Source: Chondrus crispus (lineage: Eukaryota; Rhodophyta; Florideophyceae; Gigartinales; Gigartinaceae). Taken from it: a stretch of DNA of 64,000 nt. Shown here in pieces: positions 32,526-42,747 of the stretch. The notes under the pieces were generated by a model, which did no database searches, was not told the DNA's origin, and saw only the letters and a program-made list of their open reading frames with translations. A program made the translations under genes and the position numbers. The stretch is from the NCBI RefSeq assembly GCF_000350225.1, contig NW_005179009.1:99272-163271 (forward strand), written 5' to 3'. Position 1 is the first letter of the stretch; each line of letters starts with the position of its first letter.

Positions 32526-35190
32526 AATAGAGTGACCCCCTGGTATAGTGACTTTTGCGGTACAGTGACCTTTGGCACTTATTTTCTTCGCCAATTACGC
32601 GATTCCAACCCAGTTTCCAACATTTCAAATTTTACAGTGACCACCGCGACTACAGTGATCCTTTCTGCTATTGTGACCCCAACTTCAGTCAGGGTCACTG
32701 TCCTGGAAATTGATTTTCAGTAATAATCAGCAGCAGTCAGCTCAAGACAACTACATTCCGCTATCAGTCCCGAGTCAACATTCTCGAGCCCAAGAGCGGT
32801 CGGCATGACGGAGTTAGGAGAAGAGAGGTTTCAAACCCAAGCCAAGTTGGCAATATGCTCAGCAAAGCCACCGTCCTTCCTTCGTTTAATGTTCCGTAAA
32901 AAAGTCACTTATGCGTGATTGTCGCGAGTTCTTAGCTTTAAACGCCCTTATGCGATTAATCTCAATCGCCAGTAGATTAGACAAGTTGTGTTGGCTGTTT
33001 GACGACGCGTCATGAGCAGCCCGTATCATTAAATTCATCTCTCGCTCCAAACATTGAGCTGAATGCAAATAGCGAGATATTTATGGCCGATCCTGCACTC
33101 GTGATTCTTCATTTTCTGACTCAGAATCAACCGTTTCGGCTGCATCCTCTCCAGCACGTATGTCACCTTCGCCTTCAGGTACAAAAGGCTGCAGTGAATC
33201 ACTGAATGCAACATCCATTGCGTTTTCGGCAGACAGTGGCTGGCACGTGTCGACAAAAGACTCCTTCCGTAACAAAGCATTGAGATCATCATCATTAAGT
33301 GAACTGATTTCCGGAAGCCTATGCAGCATTTGAGCCTCTTCAACCGTAACCTCAATATTCTCTCGATCCCATTCAGAAACTGTATTCCCAACAGTCTCCT
33401 CCAACGCTGCTACTGTACTCGTATTTTGCGATTCGGAGGTGGATAGCCACCTTTCTCCCTTTTCACGTGCTGAAGTGGCCTGTATCCGGGCAGCTGCTTT
33501 TTCGGTTAATAGACTGCTTCCAACTTCTGGTCGGAATTCAGGTATAACCGAGTCACAATCGACACCGGATTTAATACTTTGTACCTCTTCATTTTGAAAG
33601 GGGGCCGGTATATTGGTGGAAAGCCATGCATTTAGGACCACACTCTTCGGCACCATGTTCCATGCCTTCGCCATTAACACGACTGCATCAAATGTCGTGA
33701 CTGGTTTTCTTAGTTTAAAAACAGGTCTCATGTTTGCCGGCTGTTCCATCATACCGTTTACGTAATCGAGTATGTGTGAAGCTAGAAGACGTCCAAACGC
33801 ACATTTAAACGATCGACCATCAGATGCATCAACAGGCTGTAAACACGATGTCATATTAGGTGGTAGGAAAACTGCATCAATGTTTGGGATCATTTTATAG
33901 TCAATACTGTGAGCAGAGCAGTTGTCAATCACACCTGCCAAGTGTCGACCTTGCAGTGCAGCCATCTTATCAAAACCTTTAGCAGTTCTCTCCCAAAAGA
34001 TTTTTGGTGTTCCATGCATTCGATTGCGACATGTAAAAAATGCCTAAATCTTTCATGGAGTCGAAATGCCTGTGAAAGCTTTTCGGATGCTTGGACTTGC
34101 CTATAATTGTAAGCCGTGCTTTTTGTCCATCCGCAAAATATGTAAGAACCGCCGTCAAGCGGTCTTTGACAGGAGTGTATGTTGCTGGCTGATTCGCTTG
34201 TCTTATAGCACGGCTTGGAAAAGATCTGTATAATATCGCGACCTCATCTGTGTTAAATATGTCACGTATATCATAAACTGCAAGCTGCTGTCTCATTAAA
34301 CTTCTTGCCTGGGCAAGTGTCGCGATGTCAAACGAACCGTTCTGACCCATTCCTCTGGAGCTGTTCCGGTTATTCCGTATCATAAATTTCGAGATCCATC
34401 CGCCACTTGCCTTGAACGCTTTTAGCTCCGATATATGTTTTACCACCTTTTGTACCTGTGGGTCAGTCTGTTCCCCTTCACTCGCTTTTTCAGCCAGTGA
34501 CATGACCATTTTGTCGCGAATCTTGAGAGCTGATTGCGACACGATGTCAGCTCGGAATAAAGATTCCCCTCTCATGTAAACGACGCGTTCCAACATATAC
34601 TGTAAAAGAGCCTTCTCAAGGTTCGGAAAGTGTCCTACTGTACATTGAAACGTGACTTCTTTCGTGCCTTCTGCATCGTAGTATCTACACTCATGATTTT
34701 GGCAGCTTGTTTTTTCCATGCCATAACAGCTGCTTTTGAAACGCCCATATATCCTGCAACAGTTGTTGCGTTCCATTTTTGTTGAGTCTCAATGTCAAGC
34801 TCAGCATCGCCAAAAGACGCGTCTAATCGAACCCCGAGCAAACGAAGCGCCTTTTGTTTCTGTTGGAAGTCGGTTTGTTGGCGCTTTTGGTCCCATTTGC
34901 CGAATTTGAGTGGTTTTTGGAGTTGCATTGGGAAAGGGTATAGTTGGCAAAGAAAGAGACGTCTGGCATGCGACTCTATCTTTAGGCTATTTTTGCAGTT
35001 TAATACTGCGATCCTGACGAGCTTTTGTGCTGCGTGGCAGTGAAATGTAACGGATCTCATGGGGATGTTCATGTCATTGCACTGTTATCTCAGGCGCTTT
35101 CTCAAGTATGCTTGAAACGCTTTTGATTCCTATACATGTGGACACGTATGAGCCATTGCACAGTGACCCCCCCAATTTAGTGACCCCTTG
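32526..35190 (-). mobile_element. Pogo/Tigger-type DNA transposon relic
   Basis: A broken DDE transposase is flanked by AGTGACC-type repeats. On the left they lie at about 32532, 32548, 32564, 32635 and 32653, plus an inverted copy at about 32694. On the right there are two copies, at about 35159 and 35180. They may be subterminal transposase-binding sites. A clean terminal inverted repeat with a TA duplication could not be fixed, so the edges are approximate. Confidence 0.6.
33081..35072 (-). pseudogene. Pogo/Tigger-type transposase (two frameshifts)
   Basis: It starts at ATG 35072 and ends at 33081, with phase changes near 34680 and 34010. N-terminal helix-turn-helix-like part: NATTVAGYMGVSKAAVMAWKK. 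Catalytic block: IFNTDEVAILYR (first Asp), GVIDNCSAHS (second Asp) and LPPNMTSCLQPVD (third acidic residue), the DDE/D order of the Tc1/mariner-pogo superfamily. The C-terminal 200 residues are acidic. All three catalytic residues survive, so the breaks rather than active-site loss make it dead. Confidence 0.85.
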
Positions 35191-35669
35191 GTGTGCTAAG
35201 GCTCGCCATCTTTGGGGGTCCCTGTATCGTGATTTTACGCTGTATTCTTGCTGCGTGCGTGGTGCAACCCCCAACACATCCCAAACCACGCATTTCCACA
35301 AATTGTGATGTAGAGGAAGCGCGGCGCTCGCTGCATATGCATGGACAGCAGAGGGGAAGGGGGCGGGGAGAATGACAGAGTTTGGCAGCGGCAACCATCA
35401 CCCATGGTTGAGTGAGTGGGGGGAGCGGAGCAGGGGGGCGTGGGTGGGTGAAGCAGGGCGAGGAAGCGGAGACGAGTTGGCACTCAAAGGCGAGGGGGGC
35501 GTCGTGCGCAAGGGCGAAGGCGGTGTAGCGCGCGAATTATCGGTGGACGCGCTGGATTCGCTTCCGCCGTACGTGTCCGCGTAGGGCGCGATCGTAGTGA
35601 CGTGGAACGGGTGCGACGCGCGAGGCGACGGAGGGAAGCCGACGGACGACGATGTATTCTTCTTCTTCG

Positions 35670-35703
<34 letters not shown>

Positions 35704-35743
35704 TGTACGAAAAATAGACCCGTTTAAAAAAAACCTTTACTTA
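35073..35743. other. Non-coding, G-rich, with TG microsatellite
   Basis: No gene seen. It holds the right end of the Tigger relic, a G-rich stretch at 35350-35640 and (TG)15 at 35672-35701. Confidence 0.6.
35672..35701. repeat. (TG)n microsatellite, about 15 units
   Basis: Uninterrupted TG dinucleotides next to the left end of the PIF/Harbinger element. Confidence 0.95.
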
Positions 35744-36711
35744 GAGCATCTCCACCGCGCAGCCAGAATGTTGCTATTTCTACGACACTTGTCCGACTTC
35801 TAATTGGTTATTCTCTTTGGGCACTCTGTACGGGAAAGTATCGCAATTTGCGTCGTCGCAATTCGTCGCCGGAACACCACCGCGCAGGTAGATTGCTATT
35901 TCTCGCCATGGAGCCTCTGAAAGAGCTCGAAGGCCTTGAGGAGCTGCAAAGTGCTGTGACAGAGGGACCAGCTCTTGCGACGCACGTAGAGTCATTTGAC
36001 TTTCCATTGGACGAAGACGATGACGAGTTCACTATGCTGATGTGCAAGCTGGAGGCGGAAGCTGACGAGAACGACTTCGATTTGCGACGTCATAGAGGGT
36101 CAGCACCTGAGAAATCTCCCAATAAGAAGCGCGACTTTGATGGTATCGTGCTGAAACTACGAAAGCACTACTTTGGCGTCGATGGCATGCCACCTGTTTA
36201 CGAGAACACCGACTTCTCCAGGCGTTTTGGAATACCGCGACGCGTTTTCGACAGACTGTACACCGCGCTGAGTATGCGGCCGGAGTTTATCCGCAAGGTT
36301 GATGCTGTAGGGAAGAGCGGGATACACCCTCTCCAGCGCATTATCGGCGCTTTGCGCGTGCTTTCGTACGTAGAACAGAGACCCCCGGAAAGCGCGGATA
36401 GTGTTCCGGAAAGCTCGCACTCCAATATGCCTCCGTCGGTTCCCGCGTGAATGGTGTTTCGGTCCCCAAATTCAATCATAATTCACAGTCTTGTTGCGCG
36501 GCAGCACAAAAACGTGGCCACGCAAAGTGGCGATAAAATACGATTTGCGACGAAACTGGACGCATTTCTGAGAAAAATGCGTGCGCTCAGGTGGCAAATC
36601 GTATTTTATCCAAGCGATTTGGCAACATCGTCGCGCGGTGGTGATGACAAATTTGCAAAGTAGGTATATTTTACAATATAGCAAACATTTTGGGCCGCGT
36701 TGGAGATGCTC
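35744..36711. mobile_element. PIF/Harbinger element (968 bp) with TTA duplication
   Basis: The ends are GAGCATCTCCACCGCG and, inverted, GAGCATCTCCAACGCG. TTA flanks both sides (35741-35743 and 36712-36714). This end sequence and a 3-bp TTA/TAA duplication are hallmarks of PIF/Harbinger elements. Near the right end a hairpin with 16-base arms (ATAAAATACGATTTGC at about 36534 and its complement at about 36594) may be a subterminal structure. It contains only the N-terminal third of a transposase, so it is non-autonomous. Confidence 0.88.
35908..36450 (+). pseudogene. PIF/Harbinger transposase, truncated
   Basis: ATG at 35908 (MEPLKELEGLEELQSAV). Residues about 75-165 match the plant-type PIF transposase pattern, with FSRRFGIPRRVFDRLYTAL and DAVGKSGIHPLQRIIGALRVL. 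The DDE catalytic region is missing; the frame ends at TGA 36448-36450, soon after the conserved N-terminal part. An internal deletion probably removed the rest, as in many short family members mobilised in trans. Confidence 0.75.
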
Positions 36712-37063
36712 TTAGAATACAAACATGGGCTTGAGTGCTTCTTGTTCGTTTTTAACTTCACAATAAATTTGCAGATTTCTATGTTATGATAACGCCTAGT
36801 TGCGCTCGTCGCGCGCAGCGCCGGGGGAAAGGAGTCGCGAGAGTGGGAGGGGCGGGGATACTTGGCAATGGGCGTCTCGGGACTTAACGCAGGCATTCGG
36901 GAAGGGCAGTAACATACCCCGGAGGGTCGCGATACCGCCCTCGGACTTTGATATCGCCGGATTTCGAGCTCGAGCTCTCCGACCAACCAGAGAGGACAGA
37001 GCAAGCAGCCTCTACTGTACTAAAGACTAAAAGCTCCAACCGCAATCCGATTTTCTCCCCTTT

Positions 37064-37110
37064 CGCTCCATTCCCTTTCGCTCCATTCCCTTTCGCTCCA
37101 TTCCCATTCG
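37064..37110 (+). promoter_or_regulatory. Three tandem CCCTTTCGCTCCATT units before menFD start
   Basis: A 15-base unit repeated three times, ending about ten bases before the ATG at 37121. A related pyrimidine-rich series (CTTTCGCCCCC, CTCTCGCCCCC) precedes the methyltransferase ATG at 41289. The position suggests a promoter or 5' UTR element. Confidence 0.5.
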
Positions 37111-37120
37111 CCATGCCCCG

Positions 37121-40100
37121 ATGGATGCTTCCGTCCGCCCCAGTCCGCTCTCAGTGCGCTCCGCGGCCTCGTCCCTCATCCTCTGGGCCCGCTCGGAAGC
37201 TTCCCGTCCGCACCCCCCTTCACACGCTTCTCGACTAGCCATCCCCGTCCACCCCGGACACCCTAGCGCCCTCGCCTGGCTCCGCGCTCAGCGCTTTCCA
37301 CAAAAGCTTTTCTTCCGGTCCCGCTCCCTAGACTTCGAGGTCGCAGCCGTGGGCTTTGTTCACCACGCCACAGGCCCGCGCTTCACCCGTGACGCCCATC
37401 TCGAGCTCCTGCATATCCTCGCCCCAGACGACTCTACGCAGCGTTTTTATGGCGCCGCTCGCTTTGATGACGGCCCCAATTCCCGTCGCGACGACTTGTG
37501 GAAACCATACGATGGCTACACTTTTGTATTGCCCGCGGTCGAGCTCTACAGAGACCCTGACGGAGGCTTCCACCTCGCCGCTAACTTTTACCCTCCCGCT
37601 GGTCTCGATCTTCTTACTCGAGTTCTTGTTAATATCGTCCCTACTCCACTATCTATTTTTACGTCCAACCCAGCCGCCTTGATCCCGCGCGCCGACCGAG
37701 TTGCCGATTTGACCATCTTTCCCGATTGGCATGCCGCAATAACCACAATTCTCCGCGACCTTTCGACTGGACAGTACGGCAAAATCGTCCTCGCTCGACG
37801 CAAGCGCTTCAGCTTCAATCCCCACGCATCCCCAACACCTGTCCACATCCTCGCCGCCCTGGAAGAGCAGGATGCCCTAAAAACACGCCATTTCCCTCCC
37901 CTTAATGGAGAGACTCGGCCACAGGACTCTGCCGAGCAGCGAAACAGCTACCTTTTCTGTCTCCAGCTGGACCATCGCTCTGCCTTTCTTGGATGCACTC
38001 CAGAGCGTCTCTTCAGGCTCGAGGGACAGAGCATCCTCGCCGAAGCATTGGCCGGAACAGTACGAAGGGGTTCTGACGGAAATGAAGGTCAAGTCCTCTC
38101 TGAGCTCATGAGTTCCAAAAATTTAGAAGAGCATCGCTTCGTTGTCGATTACATCAGAACTGCACTCGCAGACTGCGGTGTTCAGGCAGATACCAATGGG
38201 CCACATGTCCGACGACTTCCAAGGCTCATGCACCTCGCCACACATATTCACGGACAGTTTCCGCTCCCTTCTGACACTTCCTTGAATGGACACCGCGCCG
38301 ATGTGGGCGGAAACGCCTCTGGAAGCAACGTATTCAAATTGCTGCGGACAATGCATCCTACTCCAGCTGTTTGTGGTATGCCACGCGAGAAGACAATCAC
38401 GGAACTCGAGAACCTGGAGGATTTTGACCGTGGCTTGTTTGCTGGTCCACTTGGATGGTTCTCTAGAGAAGCTGGTGAGTTTTGCGTCGCCATTAGGTCT
38501 GCCCTAGTCCATGACAATGATGTCACGGCTTTCGCAGGCAGTGGCATTGTGCCGGCCTCAGAAAGCAGGTCAGAATGGGATGAAACTGAACTCAAGATGT
38601 CTGCCTTTACAGACCTGTTCCAGCCTGCCGTGCACAAACCGCATGTAAGAACGGAAAGACTCTTGATGGAGATGGTCACACCACTGTTGGCGGCGAATTT
38701 GTCTCTCCATGATCTCCATAAACTAGAGAATGGAGATACATATCCGTATGGAACTTGCAATGGTTCAAACACCACCCATGTCAGGTCTGGTCTTTCTGGT
38801 CTTTCGTTGCATGAAAATTCCTTAGGTGCACCCCCGCCATCACGTTCTGGTTCAACCAATTCTCTTGATTCTTCGTACGAAACTTGTAATGCAAGCACGC
38901 CTGTGGGGCCTTCTTCACTTGACTTTGATGCTAGTATGCTCAAAGACATGCCAAACTTGAACACATTATGGGGGTGCTGCGTCATTGAAGAGTTGTGCAG
39001 AAACCATGTGAATACTTTCTTTGTTGCCCCGGGATCCAGATCCGCGCCCCTAGCAGTCGGGGTTGTTCGATCAAGGCACGCTATTTTGCACATCACGCAT
39101 GATGAAAGAGGAGCAGGCTTCCTGGCTGTGGGATACGCAAGAGCGACAGGTCGAGCCGCGGCAGTCATCACGAGTTCAGGCACGGCAGTCGCAAACCTGC
39201 TCCCTGCAGTCGTTGAGGCCTCAATGGACAACTTGCCAGTGATTTTACTAACTGCAGACCGACCACCTGAATTGCGTGAGGTAGGTGCGAATCAGGCAAT
39301 TCGACAATGCGAGATTTTTGGAAGTTACACGCTATGGACGAAGGACATTCCATGTCCGAGCACCTGTATTCCGCTTCGTAATCTATTAAGCGACATCGAC
39401 TATGCAGTGCACAAAAGCGGAAGCGGAAGTCTCTCCTCATCATACGAGTCAGGCCCCATACATCTAAATATGATGTTTCGGGAGAAGCTGGCGCCAGACC
39501 ACCAAGCCTGGGACCGCGAGTATGTAAACGCTGTGGGAACGCGATGGCAGAAATCGCTCGCTCCTTTGACGCAGTATCACTCCACGTCGAGCACATGCAC
39601 TGCGTCCCTCGAGGGTCTCTTCCACGATTTACAACGGAAAGTAGCTGGGGTTATCATTGTGGGAGGTGGCTGCGGCTGCATTCGGACAGAAGATGAAGCG
39701 CTTGCCCTCTACGAAATTGCAGAAACTCTGAGGTGGCCTGTAATCTCAGACGTCTGCGGGGGACTGCGATTGAACAAATGGAAAAAGGGACGGTTGGTAC
39801 ATTATGCGGATCAAATTTTGATATCTCGAGCTGCAACGCAGGCGCTAGTTCCGGATGCTGTGTTGCAGATTGGGGAACGGGTGACATCGAAGAGGGTATA
39901 TGAGCTAATCAGCTCGGCGAGCAAGGTGTGTTCAGACAGGGATGAGGAATTTGCTCACGTGGTTGTGTCACGCAGTAGCAAGCGGTGCGACCAGGGGTTC
40001 ACTGTGACGCACCGTCTACGAAGCGAGGTTTCGGAGATTTTGGAGGCCGTCAAGATGGTTCCGAGGGCATCTGGAAAAAGGGAGAGCAAACTGATGGTGC

Positions 40101-40876
40101 TGACTGAAATCTCTGACAAGATGGACATGGTGCTGCAAAAGATGATGCAGAGCAGCGTCGAAGGCGACGAGCTGACGGAGCCATGGTGCAGCCGGGTGAT
40201 CTCGGAGTGCACACCAGCGTTCAGCGGGCTGTTTGTGGGCAACTCGATGGTGATCCGGGACATGGACGCGTTCGGACGGGGCCGTGCCGACGGTATGCAC
40301 GTGCGCATCAGCGGCAACCGTGGGGCGAGCGGGATCGACGGGGTGGTGTCGAGCGGGATCGGGTTCGGGCTGGGGCTCAGGCGGGAGGTGACAATCGTGC
40401 TGGGCGACATGTCTCTGCTGCACGACCTCAACGCGCTGCACCTGCTCCGGCGCGGCGGGGCGGAGGCGTGGCACCGTGTGACGGTGGTGGTGGTGAACAA
40501 CGGCGGCGGCGGGATCTTCTCGATGCTGCCGATCGGCAAGCACCGCGACGTGTTCTCGCCCGTGTTTGACACGCCGCATTCCGTGGAGTTTCGGCACGCG
40601 TGCGACATGTTCGGGATGCAGTACCACGGGGTGCGCAGCGTGGGCGGGCTGCGCGACGCGCTCAATGACGGGGGCGACGGGGGCGACGGGGGCGGGAGAA
40701 GGCACCGGATGATCGAGGCGTTCGTTAGCGGGGACCATGGCAGCAACGCGGCGCTCCACCAGCGGCTGGGCGCGGCCGTTGCGCAGCAGGTGGCGTCGTT
40801 CTTTGCGGGGCAGGGGACGCGACGGTCGGCAAGGTGCGGGGCGGGGGCAGGGGCGGCAGAGGAATGGACGACCTGA
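37121..40876 (+). CDS. Bifunctional isochorismate synthase / SEPHCHC synthase (MenF-MenD fusion)
   Basis: 1,251 residues, one exon. Residues about 60-500 are a full MenF. They contain GKIVLARRKRF, EALAGTVRRG, the helix SKNLEEHRFVVDYI, and the catalytic end with TMHPTPAVCGMPRE, GLFAGPLGWFSREAGEF and GSGIVPASESRSEWDETE. This half converts chorismate to isochorismate. After a Ser-rich linker, residues about 615-1,230 are MenD: FFVAPGSRSAPLAV, ITHDERGAGFLAVGYARATG, LLTADRPPELREVGANQAI and the thiamine diphosphate part GNRGASGIDG, LGDMSLLHDLNAL, VVVNNGGGGIFSML. MenD joins isochorismate and 2-oxoglutarate. Plant PHYLLO is MenF-MenD-MenC-MenH with a shortened MenF; here MenF is complete and MenC/MenH are absent. 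The Ser/Arg-rich N-terminus could be a plastid-targeting signal. GC content and glycine runs rise sharply toward the 3' end. Confidence 0.92.
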   Translation: MDASVRPSPLSVRSAASSLILWARSEASRPHPPSHASRLAIPVHPGHPSALAWLRAQRFPQKLFFRSRSLDFEVAAVGFVHHATGPRFTRDAHLELLHILAPDDSTQRFYGAARFDDGPNSRRDDLWKPYDGYTFVLPAVELYRDPDGGFHLAANFYPPAGLDLLTRVLVNIVPTPLSIFTSNPAALIPRADRVADLTIFPDWHAAITTILRDLSTGQYGKIVLARRKRFSFNPHASPTPVHILAALEEQDALKTRHFPPLNGETRPQDSAEQRNSYLFCLQLDHRSAFLGCTPERLFRLEGQSILAEALAGTVRRGSDGNEGQVLSELMSSKNLEEHRFVVDYIRTALADCGVQADTNGPHVRRLPRLMHLATHIHGQFPLPSDTSLNGHRADVGGNASGSNVFKLLRTMHPTPAVCGMPREKTITELENLEDFDRGLFAGPLGWFSREAGEFCVAIRSALVHDNDVTAFAGSGIVPASESRSEWDETELKMSAFTDLFQPAVHKPHVRTERLLMEMVTPLLAANLSLHDLHKLENGDTYPYGTCNGSNTTHVRSGLSGLSLHENSLGAPPPSRSGSTNSLDSSYETCNASTPVGPSSLDFDASMLKDMPNLNTLWGCCVIEELCRNHVNTFFVAPGSRSAPLAVGVVRSRHAILHITHDERGAGFLAVGYARATGRAAAVITSSGTAVANLLPAVVEASMDNLPVILLTADRPPELREVGANQAIRQCEIFGSYTLWTKDIPCPSTCIPLRNLLSDIDYAVHKSGSGSLSSSYESGPIHLNMMFREKLAPDHQAWDREYVNAVGTRWQKSLAPLTQYHSTSSTCTASLEGLFHDLQRKVAGVIIVGGGCGCIRTEDEALALYEIAETLRWPVISDVCGGLRLNKWKKGRLVHYADQILISRAATQALVPDAVLQIGERVTSKRVYELISSASKVCSDRDEEFAHVVVSRSSKRCDQGFTVTHRLRSEVSEILEAVKMVPRASGKRESKLMVLTEISDKMDMVLQKMMQSSVEGDELTEPWCSRVISECTPAFSGLFVGNSMVIRDMDAFGRGRADGMHVRISGNRGASGIDGVVSSGIGFGLGLRREVTIVLGDMSLLHDLNALHLLRRGGAEAWHRVTVVVVNNGGGGIFSMLPIGKHRDVFSPVFDTPHSVEFRHACDMFGMQYHGVRSVGGLRDALNDGGDGGDGGGRRHRMIEAFVSGDHGSNAALHQRLGAAVAQQVASFFAGQGTRRSARCGAGAGAAEEWTT

Positions 40877-41288
40877 AGGTGCGCCATCGGGGGCATCGGG
40901 GGGCGTGGCGCGGACACGTGGAGCGGGGGTATTGGGGCGTGTACGTGGATCGGACACGTGTAGGGTTGTGCGGCACGACGGGCGGCGCGGACAAGCGATG
41001 CGCCGGGGCAAGACGCCACCGATCTCTGCCGAATATCGATACCATATCCCGCACACCTCAGCCGTTGCGACCTTGTGTCCAAATGCCCTACTCCTCCCGT
41101 TTGCAAACGGCGCCCCCACGTGTCCCCACCGAGATCCGAAATACTGTGTGTAAACGTCCAACAAACCCCACTCCCCACTTCCACCTTATTCTCGCCCCCC
41201 TTCCTTTCGCCCCCCTTCCTCTCGCCCCCTTCTCCTCGCCCCCGTCCCCTCGCCCCCCTTCCTCTCCTTCCCCCCACCGCACCCACAC
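40877..41288. other. Intergenic region between menFD and methyltransferase gene
   Basis: No gene. The last 100 bases are C/T-rich repeats of the CTTTCGCCCCC type up to the ATG at 41289, probably the promoter or 5' UTR. Confidence 0.6.
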
Positions 41289-42206
41289 ATGTCGCCCCCC
41301 AGCCTCCTGCTAGCCGCGCTGCACCGCCTCCTAACGCCCTCGCAGCCCCCCGAACTCGACATGGTCACCTTCTCCTCGCAGCTGTGCGCGGCCTCGCGCG
41401 CGCTCGAGACCTCTCTCCCGCCGCCGCTGCGTCTCTTCACGGACCCGTACGCGGAGCTTCTGGCGGGCCCGGAGGCCCTGTCGCGCGCCCGCGCGCGCAT
41501 GGTCAGCATGCTACACCTGGCCATCCCCGCGCGCCCGCGCATCGCCATCCGCACGCGCTACTTCGACGACTTTGCAAACTCGGCCCTCCACCGCTTCGCC
41601 CCCGGCAAGGCCCAGCTCGTCTCGCTCGCCGCGGGGCTGGAGACCCGCGCCTTTCGCCTGTGCGAGCTCAGCGATCAGGTCGCGCTCTTCGAGGTCGACC
41701 GCCAGGAGGTCTTCGACAGGAAGGAGCGCCTGCTGGCGGACGTTCAACCCACGCCGCAGGTTAGGGCTGGGTCGAGAACTGTCGTCGACGCAGACTTGGC
41801 GGAGCCGGACTGGACTCGCAAGATTGACGAGGCCGGCTTTGATAGGGCCCTTCGGACCGTCTGGTTGCTGGAGGGCTTGCTGTACTATTTGGACGAGGAG
41901 AGGGTCACCCAGCTTCTGCGCGAGGTGTGGGAAATTTCCGCAGTGGGCTCATGCGTTTGCTTCTCGGTCGTCACGGGCTTGGCCAAGCACTACAAGAAAT
42001 CAGACACGCTTGCCAATTATTTCAAGTCGGCCATGCCCGATCCGCATGCTGTCTTGAGCGAGGCGGGCTGGTCTCTGGATGCTGTCGATCAGCTCGGCGG
42101 GCCAAATGCAAACTATGGAAGGTGGCAGACGTCGGAGACCATCGGCCTGGACGACTGGAGGAGTACGCGGTCGACCATTTATGTGTCGGCCACAAAACGG
42201 AGATAA
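41289..42206 (+). CDS. Class I SAM-dependent methyltransferase, LCMT-like family
   Basis: 305 residues, one exon, ATG after a pyrimidine-rich leader. Motifs in order: TRYFDDF (about 95), the SAM-binding loop QLVSLAAGLETRAFRL (about 110-125), an acidic strand end ALFEVDRQEVFDRKERLL (about 135-152) and RTVWLLEGLLYYLDEE (about 192-208). This is the pattern of the leucine-carboxyl-methyltransferase-like (TIGR00027/PPM) group, which methylates small molecules or protein C-termini. The substrate is unknown. It lies 412 bases downstream of the phylloquinone gene on the same strand with a similar leader, so co-regulation is possible. It is not of the MenG/UbiE type that finishes phylloquinone. Confidence 0.82.
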   Translation: MSPPSLLLAALHRLLTPSQPPELDMVTFSSQLCAASRALETSLPPPLRLFTDPYAELLAGPEALSRARARMVSMLHLAIPARPRIAIRTRYFDDFANSALHRFAPGKAQLVSLAAGLETRAFRLCELSDQVALFEVDRQEVFDRKERLLADVQPTPQVRAGSRTVVDADLAEPDWTRKIDEAGFDRALRTVWLLEGLLYYLDEERVTQLLREVWEISAVGSCVCFSVVTGLAKHYKKSDTLANYFKSAMPDPHAVLSEAGWSLDAVDQLGGPNANYGRWQTSETIGLDDWRSTRSTIYVSATKRR

Positions 42207-42747
42207 GGGGAGGGCAGCGGGTTTTGTAGTTGAGCGAAGCAAGATTATGCGACGTGGAGTAGAGGTGGGGCGCGGCGTTGCGTCTGTAGAGCAGGGATTC
42301 CGTTAATGGCGTTGGTGAGATATGACTTCCCGCCGCCTCCGGCGGGTGATTGTTGGCTTGGACGTGCGTTGCGTTGTACATAAAGAAAGCATTTGTAGAA
42401 CCTGATTGCGGCGTATGATGTCTTTTGAATGGACTACATGTGCAAATTGCGGTACTGAGAGTTGAAAACAGTTCAGGTGCAGGATGGTCGGAGGGCAAGT
42501 TGCTGGAGTGGAAGAGAGAAGTTGAGCAGTTGATCGAGGAAATGTTATCTTGAAATTTAAAGAAATTTGTAACAGAGGCAAAACCATTGCTACCACAAAC
42601 TGCAAACTCCATGGAGCACACGGGCTCACAAACCAACGCGCACATCCGCCAGTGTCTCCTGCGGCACGCCCGGGATGAAGACTTCTCTATCCTTCATGCA
42701 CCTACCCTCGCCAGAAACCAAACCAACGTAGGACCCCCGCAGCAGCC
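42207..42747. other. Intergenic region upstream of the LPA1-like gene
   Basis: No supported gene. Presumed 3' end of the methyltransferase gene and promoter of the next gene. Confidence 0.6.

Noticed and set aside
35372..35584. 70-codon Gly/Glu-rich frame
   Set aside because: Low-complexity G-rich DNA with no conserved feature.
39955..41286. Antisense frames of 443 and 382 codons over the 3' half of menFD
   Set aside because: G/C-rich shadow frames, Arg/Pro/His-rich low complexity; the sense strand encodes conserved MenD.
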